NCBI GenBank assembly: GCA_025403435.1
Contig: CM046341.1
Location: 13,787,219-13,851,218, forward strand
Reading direction: 5' to 3'
From: Artocarpus heterophyllus
Lineage: Eukaryota > Streptophyta > Magnoliopsida > Rosales > Moraceae
Length of the DNA: 64,000 nucleotides
A program made the position numbers and the translations under genes. Of the stretch, positions 36,816 to 47,168 are shown one piece after another. Each line of letters begins with the position of its first letter. Position 1 is the first letter of the stretch. The notes beneath the pieces are model-generated. The model worked only from the letters and a program-made list of their open reading frames with translations. It had not been told where the DNA came from and ran no database searches.

Positions 36816-37669
36816 TCTAAATGCCTCGTCACTACAGCAAAAAACAAGAAATACACTACAACAAGTTAAACTACTGCATTTATAAATTAGCCAAATGAGA
36901 ACAATATTTGATTGTTATAAGAATATTACAGAACGTTAGAAAGAAAAATTTGAAACTAAAGATTGACGACAAGACCCCCTCAAGCCTGCCCTGAAGTAAA
37001 GGCAGTCTTAAAATCAGCAGTGCCACTTAAAGCCATAGCAAAATAAAGTACTCTATTTAACCCCGTAGGATTAAAATCCGCCTACTCACAAAACAATGGG
37101 TCTCAGTCTAAAAAGAGGTCCCAGTCTAAAAAGAATGTTACATAATAGATTGGGCTTATTGTTTTGTGAGCAGTAAGGTTTTAACCTCAAAAAGGGTTTT
37201 CTGCAAAATAACCGTCCAATTAACAATCTAGCAAAACAAATGAAAATTTTCCTAGACATTACCACACGAACATATATATTTAACACATAGAAATTTCATC
37301 TATCCTAACTCCATGGATTCTAGTGCCCATGAAACATCTAATTTACTTGGGTAACATGTCATGATAAGCCCCAAAGGTTACCTCTTTAGTGGTATTCACT
37401 AAAGAAAAAACAAGGTAAGTGCCAAAATCAACAGAGAAAAAAGAACAAGTTTTCAATTAAAGATATCCATTTTAAATAATAATAATAATAGTCCCCTAAA
37501 AAAATAATAATCTTCACCAGACTCGTAAAATACAGCCCCCAAAAAGCTGAAACCCTAGACCCACTAAGCCAAACCCAAAATGCAAGCATAAATTCGAATT
37601 GACTTGGGAATTCAGACTGAAACTCAAGCTCAAAACTATAAAATTGAAGCAAAACAAGCCCTTACATAC

Positions 37670-37930
37670 CGAACAATCAATCAGGTGTTCAGTGTGCCAG
37701 AATCAGAGCTCAATTCCGAAAGCCGAGAAGCATGCGAAGCTCGATTTCACGCTTTACGAGGAGAAATTCGGAGAATTGGAACAGAGATTGAAGACGATGA
37801 AGAGAAGAGTAACCAAGCAGGCGAGGGACCAAAATGCAGCAGGGGTTATGGATCGGATTGAGAAACAGAGCAGAAGATTCTAGGGTTTGGAAGGCGAGAG
37901 AGAGGAGGGAAAACGGCAATGGTGGTGCCA
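37670..37930 (-). other. Probable 5'UTR exon and promoter-proximal region of the FRS gene
   Basis: On the minus strand this GC-richer stretch has AAACCCTAGAA (telobox-like, frequent near plant transcription starts) and ends with a good donor, TTGTTCG|GTATGTAAG, at 37670/37669. A matching acceptor, TTTTTTGCTGTAG, is at 36832. The implied leader intron is ~840 bp. The upstream limit is a guess. Plus-strand frames here are likely shadows. Confidence 0.5.
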
Positions 37931-39037
37931 GACGAAGGGCGAGTTGGTTTGATTGGACGGCGTAGCCACTCGTGCCGAAGTTGGCCCAGTGGGGGCAAAA
38001 TCGATTTTTCAAAAACTCAGACCTTCGGGTTGAAAAGCCATTTTGGAACCTTGTAATTAATTGTCAAAATGACCCGTGTTTTTTTTTAATTAATTTCATA
38101 CCCCTTAAACTATATACTCTAGTGTAACATGTCTTTGGAATTTTAAGAGAGTATTTAATAGCATAGTTGGAATTGAAACATTCTAGATTGTTAGAGCTTT
38201 ACATCGTAGTATATTTTTACTTTATATTATAGCATGTAAAAGTTTTATATTATAACAGTTGAAACTTGTACCACATGAAGCTTAAGTGTTTATTTTACCT
38301 TTAAATTATCTAACGTGGTTTAAAACATCCCTTTAACTAATGTAATTTAATAAACGTCCTTTGAATTATTGATTTTGTATTAGCTTACCCCAAAGTTTTT
38401 TAAAAAATAGGGTCCAAGTTGACGCAAAAGCAATAATTAGGTGAGCAACTTACTTAAAATCAATAGCTCAAGTCCTTTATAAAATTATTAGTGTCATGTC
38501 ATTATTTGGTTAGTTATACAAACGTAAAAGGTATTTTAAACTAGAGTACATAGTTTGAGGTATTTATGAAATTAATCATTCCTTCTTTTTTTGGCCATCC
38601 AGTGTTCGAATGAACGTGCATGCTCTTGGACTAACGCCACAAAACTGTGCACCATGCACCTCGATTATAACGTCATAGCAATTCAACCCATTCTCCATCT
38701 CATTCTTATTCAAGCTGTGACAATTTGAACTTTTTTATTTGAACCGTAAAATTGAAAAAGTTTGGTTTAAAATGGCAATCTCAGTTGTCATTTAAATATG
38801 CAGTTAAAATATAAATCTAAGTAGATAGTTGGGAAATTTTGATTTGAGACACATCACACCAAAAATGAGAAATTCTCATTGGAGCAAATCGGCTGAATGT
38901 TGCGTGAGGGAGGGGGATCAAATACAGTGTTTTGTGGTTTGGATTGAAAAAGTCATTCAAATTGCTCATTTAATTTTTGTTCAACTAAACACCCATTTGA
39001 ATTGCATGCCGTATCTAAATAGGTTTAAATGTACCAA
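37931..39037. other. Region upstream of the FRS gene
   Basis: AT-rich, no gene. It contains the short FRS-derived fragment at 38667-38717, annotated separately. Confidence 0.45.
38667..38717 (-). pseudogene. 51-bp duplicated fragment of the FRS 5' coding region
   Basis: Matches 36721-36772, the codons for NENEMENRLDCYEVI, with five substitutions and a one-base gap, on the same strand and 1.9 kb upstream. Flanking sequence does not match. It is too short to work as a gene. Confidence 0.75.
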
Positions 39038-39146
39038 GAGCCCGTTTGATTCGAGTATTAGAATAAGGATTTAAATTTTTGTGAGAGAAAATACTGTAAC
39101 AAAATTATTCGAACCGTAATTTGAACCACGAAACAAACAGGCCCCA
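39038..39146. mobile_element. Candidate ~110-bp MITE
   Basis: AGCCCGTTTGATTCG at 39039 and, inverted, CGAAACAAACAGGCCCC at about 39129-39145 form imperfect ends around an AT-rich core. GGCCTGTTTGGTT-type ends are frequent in plant MITEs. No clear target duplication. Confidence 0.4.
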
Positions 39147-40069
39147 AATAAACACCACCTAAGTATTACGTTGTTTTAGAAAATTTCTATAAAGATTCTC
39201 AAGATGGAATCCTAAGAGGGACAATTTTAGAGAGGAGGCATATGGGGTTTATTTCTATTTAAAATAAATAAATTTTCATAAATATATCATTTAAAAGTCA
39301 CTTTATTTATAAATGCCACATATGTTTAAGTGTGACAAATTTAAGCATATAATATGAGTAGAAGTATGATACAACTTTTTAAGTGTGCCATCAATAAATA
39401 CAGTTTTTAAAAGTGTGGTATACATATAATTTTCTAAAAAAAAGAAATCAATTGATGGTTTTATTCTATCATTAGCCAAGAGGGAAAAAAAGGTGTGCGG
39501 GGTACATATAAACTGGGAGTTTTAGATGTGACGACCCGCCTTTTCGGGCAGTCACTTTACTTTCATAAACATAGTTTCATAAACAGTAATCTTACTTACT
39601 TAGTAAGAAAATACTGTAATAAAAATTTTTTTTTTCTTTCCTTAAACGTTCTTTAAAACTGACGCGACCTCCGTCGCATTCAAGTGGAGACATCGCTCAA
39701 CACTTGACCTTAAAATCATTTCAAATCGTTTCTCAATACTTAATAAGAAACACTTATTAAATCATAGTTTAAAACTTTACTTTATAATTACATAAAACAG
39801 TTTATAAACTGTATCTTAAAACTTTTAATACTATTCATAAAACTTATTTTCTTTAAACTTTGAAAACACAACATTAAACAATGGAAAACATTTTCTTTAC
39901 GTAGCGGAAGCAAACAGTGATGGTATCCATACCCAAATCTTCGCATCTGTCCTCCGCAGCACCCAGCTCTTCTAGCGGGTCCTATTGGTCACCCATACAT
40001 TACCTACAGCATGAAAAACTTTTAATGAGCTTTCGCTCAGCAAGTTCAAACATATTCTCACAGAGCATT

Positions 40070-40560
40070 TAAACATGCTTTAAAAACTTTTCTCATGAAA
40101 GCTTTTCTCATGAAAACCTTTCTCTTGAAACGTTCTTCGTGAACGTTTTCCATAAACATTTATGAAAATATTTTCCATAAACGTTTTCCTTAAACATTTC
40201 TAAAAACGTTCTTCATAAACGTTTTTCATAGAACATTTCTGAAAACATTTTTCATAAAACATTTCTGAAACGTTTGCATAAACGTTTTTCGTAAAACATT
40301 TCCTCAACGTTTTTCTTAAAACGTCATTCGTAAATCTTTTCTTGAAAACATGAAATGTTTTTCATAAACATTTAATGTAAAACCTTTCTCTTAAAACATT
40401 TCTTGAACGTTTATCTTAAAACGTCGTTCATAAACCGTTTCTTGAAAACATGAAAACGTTATTCATAAACATTTATCGTAAACATTTTTCAGAATGTTTT
40501 CCATAAACATAACATATAAACATTTCATAAAAAAGCATTCAAGTAACATCAGAATGCATG
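40070..40560. repeat. Degenerate short tandem repeats inside the solo LTR
   Basis: Roughly 20-bp units of the type CATAAACGTTTTTCATAAAA, repeated with drift over about 490 bp. AACGTT recurs many times. Confidence 0.65.
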
Positions 40561-40899
40561 ACTCCATTTATGCTCAATTATTAACTTCAATTATGAGCCT
40601 TTTATGAACATTCTATAAAATTAAATATTCATTTCTTTCTCAACCTTTATCCTTATTCTTTAACTTTCTTTATCTTATAACTTTTCTTTTCCTTACTTTA
40701 CTTTAGTGTTCGTACCAACTCATTAATCATGAGATCATATACATGATGCTTCCCTTGCGGAAGACTTGAGACCATCAAACATTGAGGTCTTGTACCTCAC
40801 CTTTAGGAGGTTAAACTTTAATTTCACTTTCATTACCTCATAACAAAGAGGCTGGTACGACACTTTCTTTTTATCTTAACGTTACCTTCTTATTAACTT

Positions 40900-41460
40900 T
40901 AGTGAGCATTTCAAATGCAATCACATCATATGCAATACACTTGCAATTCATAGCTTATACTATAAAATTTATTGCATAACAGATGCAACATATTGCATAA
41001 TAAATGCAACATAAAATGCAAACACATTTTACTAATCATAATTTGCATTCTAACACTCATTGCATAACAAATGCAACATATTGCTTAATAAATACATCAT
41101 AAAATGCAAACACATTTTGCAAACTATAAATTTTATTCTTAAATTTATTGCACAATAAATGCAACTTATTGCATAGTAAATGCATCATTAAACCTTTAAC
41201 TTAAACTATAAAACATTATGCATTGTCATAATGCAAAACATACTTTCAATACTTTGAAAATCATAACTTAAACTTTTAAATAACGTTATGCATATCAATA
41301 TGCAAATAAACCTTTAACATAACGATTGCAAATTCATTGCAAATCTTTTTCTTGAACTTTAAAACTTTTTGCATAATAAATGCAAATATACTTTAAAAAC
41401 AACTTGCTTAACACTTTGCAAACACATTTGCAAACATATAAATAAGCATTTAAAAATCAT
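40900..41460. repeat. ATTGCAT-rich repeat region inside the solo LTR
   Basis: Irregular repeats of TATTGCATAATAAATGCAA type. TGCA recurs dozens of times in about 550 bp. Distinct in motif from the array at 40070-40560. Confidence 0.6.
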
Positions 41461-42427
41461 TTACTTCATGCTGTAGGTGAGGTTTGAAACTTACCCAAAC
41501 TATGCTCTAGCGTTCTCTATTCCGTTCCTTTCTCGTTCCTTTTCCTTCCATTGGTCGGCCTCTGTGTCCTGATCAAACGACAGCCGACTCATTAATTAAC
41601 TTTCTTTATTATCAATCCACTTGATTGATAATAAAACGTAAACATTAATCATTCATTCCTTTTTCATAACTTGACTAGTATACTTTCGGTCTACCGTTCT
41701 ATTTAACTCAACCTTATAAACCGTCAGTTTACATTTCCTTCAATTAGCCTTGTAACCCACCGGGGTTACTTTTCCTTTTAACTTTGTAACCCATCGGTTA
41801 CCACTCGTTTACTTAAAACATTCACCGTTAAATCTTGATCTCACATGACCGTTACGTTACTTAACGTATTACGGAACATTTCTTGTCTAATAACATTATG
41901 CTAAATCGGAGTGTTCGACTCCGTTCTAGCCGTTTCCTTCATAATGACGATTTTACCCTTAACGGGTTTTTCGTCACCTTATAACGTTATAAAACTTATT
42001 CTCACATAAAACAGTGCAACAATCACTGATCATGCATTTCATAAATTTCTATGAAAGCATCTAAAACAATTCATACTGCAGTCGAGATTCCTACTTACTT
42101 GAACTCCAAGCTAAGCAGATCCAGTTGTATCTCGCTGTATCTACAGTATGTGAAGCATCCTCTGCAGTGCTCCTCGAGCGACCATAAATGGCTAGGAATG
42201 CTTCCTGGAGATCATTCATTCTTGAAACATCATTCTGGACTCCGATATTGCTGCTTGAATCGCCTCGATCCGCGTGCAGTCGGTACCGGACGATTTTCAT
42301 CGGAGTAGAATTTGCTCGAACGGAGGTCACCATTGCGTTCAGAGCGTCGAAACGAGTCGGGAGGCGGTCTCGGATCTTCGATCGGAGGTCCGGATCACAA
42401 AATCCCATTTTGCCCTTTGATCGGCCG

Positions 42428-42464
42428 TTGACCGCCGTTGACCGCCGTTGACCGGCCGTTGACC
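42428..42464 (+). promoter_or_regulatory. Cluster of four W-boxes inside the solo LTR
   Basis: TTGACC occurs at 42428, 42438, 42448 and 42459, in near-perfect 10-bp repeats of CCGTTGACCG. TTGAC[CT] is the core bound by WRKY factors. Function is inferred from sequence only. Confidence 0.55.
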
Positions 42465-43636
42465 GGCGGCGGTTGGCTCCGTTGAGGGCTGAGCTCGAGC
42501 CTACCCCCCCTAATTCGACCCTCCTGAGTCGATTGGTGGGGTCAATTTCACCCAATTCGGCCTCCAACATAGCAAATCGAAGACGGAATTCTCGGCGGAA
42601 ACCGGCGGCTCCGATTTCGGTCCTCCGGCGACGGTACCGTGAAATTGAGGTGGGGGAATTGTTCCCCGACCTCCTCTGAGTATTTCCCCTACGGTGGGGC
42701 AGCTCAACACCGCGTGGAACGGCGGCCCCACTAGCTCCACGGCGGTGCACGACGGAGACGCCGTTCTCCGTCCTCCGGCCATCATTTCGTGCAATTGAGA
42801 GTTGCTTCACGCTCTTCTCAACCATCTGAACATTTTCCCCCTTTCAATTTGGGGCGAGGCAGCCGGGAACGTCGTGATCGGTGGCTGTCGCGGCGGCGCT
42901 CGACGACGGAGGTGGAACTCCGACCAACCGCGGCTGTGGCGTGAAATTAGACGAGGGGTTTCACTCCCCGTCGCCGTCTGAATCAAACGGTGGCGGCGGT
43001 GTACCTCACCGCCGCCATTATCGGCGGTTCTCGAGGGGCGGCGACACGGCGGAGATGGGCAGCTCCGGCGAAGCCTTTTCAGCCAAAATTGAGCTGGAAA
43101 ATTGGTACCATCTTGTTCCTCTCCTCACACTGAGTCCATAGACACCAAAATCACGTCGATTGGTGGTCGGACGGCCGAGAAACGACGTCGGGAAAAAAAT
43201 GGGTTTCGCCGCCACTTTGGGCGGCGCGTGAGCCCTCCTCCGGCGGTGTTTTGGGTGGCACGACACCTCGTTGGACTCAGCTCAACGAGAGCTTCCCACT
43301 GGTATGGGAGGTGTCGAAAAATAACGCCGGAATCTCAAACGAGATTTGAGGAGAGAGAGAGAAAATCTAGAGAGAGAAAGTCTAGAGAGAGAAAGTCTCG
43401 AATTTGTGATATTTTCTGATTTTTCTTCTTTTTTTTTTTTTTCTTTTCTTTTCTTTTATAAAAAGTATAAAATAAAATTGTGGTCCACACAATTCAATTC
43501 TTATACTGTGTTGCTCCAACACTGTATAATTTTCCATCTTATTATACAGTATTTTCCTTTAATTGTACTTTGTCTTAACATAATCTTTAATTTAATGCAT
43601 TTTTAATGCACTAAAAATCTCGGGTGTTACATTAGA

Positions 43637-44729
43637 TAGGTCATAAACTCTCTTTTTCTTTTTTTTTTATAAGATGCAAGTTAAAATGTGGTTTAGTTTT
43701 ACAAATGTCATTTATACCTTTTTCTTTTGAACTACTTGTATTGACAATCCAAAAAAGTCCATTAAATTGAGTTTATCATATTTAGTTTTGGTAACAAATT
43801 TTCGTATTTTTTTCCTAGTTGATTTTTTTTTAAAAAAAGATACGCCTAATAATATTTAGAATCTTCAAATTTCAATTTCATTATGTTATTACCACCCAAT
43901 TTTTTATATGTGTTCAAATCCTACATCGTGTGCTTATTTTGTAATGATATGTTCATTGTTGTATTGATAATTTACCAAACTTCGCCATTTGTGGTGCTCT
44001 ACTAATTATTCTTCTTATGCATTTTTACAATGATACGTTATTTTTTTCCTCATGCTCAATGTGTTTTGGTCTGTATATTTGTTGATTATAATGGTGGTAG
44101 TAAATTCATTATATTGCTAATATCTTAATGACGTAATTTTTAAATGACATGTAATTATGCTGCTATTATATTGTGGAACAACGATGTGTTGAATACAATA
44201 TCTATGGTACGATTCAAATCACATGTTCACTTTTCGGTGTCTTAAATGGGTTCGAGTCTTTGTGAATGCAGCTGTCAGTGTTAGAAGACTTTTGTTGCTT
44301 TCGGGTCTCTCCACGGATTGACTCCAGATTATTTGGGCTAAACCACCCGAACATTGAAGGGCTCTTAAGGGTTCGTCCTGGATACCGGGGGTTTAACCAA
44401 AAAAAAAATGGTGTCTAACAAATTACACTTTATCATATAATATAATAAATAAACATGAAAAGATCAATTAGTGAACATCTTGAAATTTTTAAATCAGGTG
44501 ATATAATGTGATTGGTTGGACACCATTTTAGACATCAAAATTGAACTAAAAAATTTGAGTCTCTTATTATATTTGTCAGATGCCTCATCGTTATTAATTT
44601 TTTTATAAAATAGATTAAAATTAGTAATTTCATTATTATAATCGTTAATATCTTTATACACATATATTAGTTATATAAATAATATTCACAAACTACAATC
44701 ATATTTTAATTCTTTAAACATAATCTGTG
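43637..44729. other. Intergenic DNA with a SINE-like segment
   Basis: AT-rich, no gene. The only structured part is the segment around 44160-44410, annotated separately. Confidence 0.45.
44160..44410 (+). mobile_element. Candidate tRNA-derived SINE
   Basis: GGTTCGAGTCT at 44249-44259 fits the Pol III box B. It is followed by a GC-richer body (to GGGGGTTTAACC) and a short A run near 44400. Box A and a target duplication were not confirmed, so the left limit is approximate. Confidence 0.35.
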
Positions 44730-45960
44730 CTATATTAAAAGCGTCGCTTTTTGTTTTTCTTTAGGGAGCAACTCATCACAGATGATTCGTTGCGTTTTTT
44801 TTGTTATTTATCCCTTTTTTATGGTTTCTTTATTTTGTTTTGCTTTTTCTTCTTACACCTTCTCCTTCTCCTTCTTGCGATTTTATAACTGCTAAGCTTT
44901 TTTCCTTCTTTGTTTTTTTTTTTCTACAATTATATTTTTTGTTTCTAAATATATCATCAAAATTTTAAGTACGCCTTTTTAATTTTCCCTGATATGGAAG
45001 AATATCTTTCAAATATATCTTCGCATTAATATTTTTTCGAACACGATTTTTATGATTACTTTACTTTATCGTAATAAAATAATTTTTCACTAAATACACC
45101 ATGTTTAAACATCTTTTTCCCTTTCATAATGCTGTTTTTGAAACGCTTTGTCCCAATGTAGAGGGACTAAACTTTCCTACTCTTCCTCCCCACTTTAATG
45201 TTTTTTTTTTTTTTTTCTGCTTTCACTGTTTCCCATTTTTTTATTTTTTCCTTTTACATTCTTAAATCTTTTTTTTTTTTTGTTTCGTATGGTATTTTCC
45301 TCTTACAATTTTTATTTGTCTTGTTTTGAAAAGAATATTTTTTTTCTTTTTATAACCTTATTTATTTGTTTTGATATACATCAATAGAATAATACTCTTT
45401 TATTCTAATTTATCCCTGTTATCTAACTACTTTTTTTTTGTTAAAGATTTTTTTTAATCTTTTGCTTCCTCATCGTTCTGTCATTTTGTCCCATTGGAAT
45501 AAATTCTTCCGAATGTGTCCTTGTTACTTTAAAATTTCGTTTTCTATATGCTTTTGTGAAATATTTTTTCCCTCTCACTTGTTCTTATTAAAAATATGTT
45601 TTGGTGGATTTTTTAATTGGATTATTACAATAATTTTTTCCCTCGAAAATTTGGCTTTTTTTTTAATTTTTTCACACCATCCTTTTAATTGTTATTTTCT
45701 AATAAATTTATTCTTTTTAATTTGTTCCTATTAAATTTTCCTCTACTTTTTTCTTTAACATAATTTCTTTAATATGTGTCCATGCTTAATTTTTTGGTTC
45801 CTTTATTTTTATTTTGTCAAAAGATCCTCTAAAGAGTAATAATTTTTTGACGTAATTCTTTTAAATAGTTTTTTCTCCCTATGTTCCTCTTAAAATATAC
45901 TTTTTTAAAGATATATCCCTATTTTATTTTTTCCTATCTAATCCTTAGTATATTAAAATC
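44730..45960. other. Strongly T-rich strand-asymmetric stretch
   Basis: About 1.2 kb in which the plus strand is dominated by T with many T6-T14 runs and few A runs. Frames in it (such as 45438-45734) are low-complexity, rich in Phe, Leu and Ile, and are not supported as genes. Confidence 0.6.
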
Positions 45961-46407
45961 AATACTCATAAAGATGTTTGTATTAGTTCCTGTATTACCT
46001 AACAACTAACTAACATCTTTAATATTAAATGAATTAGAAACATAACAAGACGGTAACAAAAGCTTAATACACAAATAGAACTATAGAATTACTCCCCATT
46101 TGCGTAACATTTGAGTTCAAAATCGGCTGGTTAAATCATATGTCAAGGAAGGACTTGAAGGGTTGGAAGCTTGACTGACTTTTGGGCTTTCCTGGCTGTG
46201 ACTCAGACTTTTTCTCCTCTCTACGTGAGTTTTGGAGTAAGGTTTGGTTAGCTTTTTTTTAGCTTTGCATATGTGTACACATACATATGTATATATATAT
46301 ATATATATATATATGTTAAGAAAAAACAGCAATTACAAATTTACATACACATATGTGCATTAAATAGAGGCTGAAGTGGCATATTATGTACGCGTTGTTA
46401 GGGTATT

Positions 46408-46413
46408 CACGTG
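46408..46413 (+). promoter_or_regulatory. G-box/E-box upstream of FAMA
   Basis: A palindromic CACGTG lies 756 bp upstream of the FAMA ATG. It is a class of site bound by bHLH factors, so auto- or cross-regulation is possible but untested. Confidence 0.35.
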
Positions 46414-46647
46414 ATTTCATTTGAAGAAGAGAAAAAGAGAAATCAATTGAAAAGAACAATAATATGGGAGATTAAAGAAAGATGGGGCATGGATCTTCTT
46501 ATCTTCAAAAAGTTGAAAGTTCAAACGATAAAATCAGCCTTAATAATAGTCATCGGTGTGCAAGAGCGTTGTTGGCTTGTGACACAAATAAATAAAAGGT
46601 GGTGAAAAGTGAGGTGAAACTGTGACCTCAATATTAATCAATTGGCT

Positions 46648-46682
46648 CCTCTCTCTCTCTTTCTCTCTCTCTCTATCTCTCT
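46648..46682 (+). repeat. CT microsatellite upstream of FAMA
   Basis: Interrupted (CT)n of ~35 bp, about 490 bp before the FAMA ATG. CT-rich tracts are frequent near plant transcription starts. Confidence 0.8.
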
Positions 46683-47168
46683 CAATATTAATCAATTGCT
46701 CATGGGAAACCCTAAGCAAGCTGGCCCACTACATATAGACACAACTCTCACCCTGTGGTACTCCATTCCAAATTCTCCGCTTTCCACACCCATTTTTCTC
46801 TCCTTCTCCATATATCTTCAAATTGTTACTAAATACCCAAAAAAAAAAAAAACTCCACTATTCAATATTTTACTATTTTATTAAAAATATTCAGGTTGGT
46901 TATAAATTTTGTCTCCTTACAGCTACTATAACCCTATATATATAATTACTTCAAGGTACAAGTCGTTTAATTGAATATTTGCTTTTAATTTTATCTTCTA
47001 TTTTATTTTTTTTATTGTTTCTTGTAACTTTTTGTAGGTTTACCATGACTAGTGTAATTTCATGTTTCAGGTATAGTAACCTGGAGGAACCAGACAAAGT
47101 TCTCAATCTCACCTCAAGTTTTGTCCATACATGAACAAATACTTGTCATAACATATAGACAAATATTG

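Larger units (their letters stand above)
39527..43631 (+). mobile_element. 4.1-kb probable solo LTR of a Ty3/gypsy-type element
   Basis: Begins TGTGACGACCCGCC and ends CGGGTGTTACA, flanked by a perfect 5-bp duplication TTAGA (39522-39526 and 43632-43636). No gag, pol, primer site or internal copy of the terminal sequence was found, so it reads as one very long LTR left by recombination. Inside: a degenerate ~20-bp repeat array (40070-40560), a second array rich in ATTGCAT (40900-41460), a GC-rich block (42050-43330) and a TATAAAA-like stretch near 43460. Frames in the GC-rich block, up to 244 codons, overlap on both strands and show no known domain. Strand is assigned from end consensus only. 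Confidence 0.8.

Noticed and set aside
37599..37883. Plus-strand frames of 85-94 codons with charged, coiled-coil-like products
   Set aside because: Two overlapping frames in one short stretch, better explained as antisense to the FRS 5'UTR exon, which has a good donor on the other strand.
40070..41460. CRISPR-like direct repeats
   Set aside because: The units are degenerate, with no constant-length repeat or unique spacers, and this is plant nuclear DNA inside an LTR.
42091..43419. Several long GC-rich frames (up to 244 codons on the minus strand, others on plus)
   Set aside because: They overlap on both strands, are rich in Arg, Gly and Ser as expected from CpG-rich DNA, show no domain, and lie within the bounds of the solo LTR.
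45438..45734. 98-codon hydrophobic frame
   Set aside because: It lies in the T-rich asymmetric stretch and is compositional.
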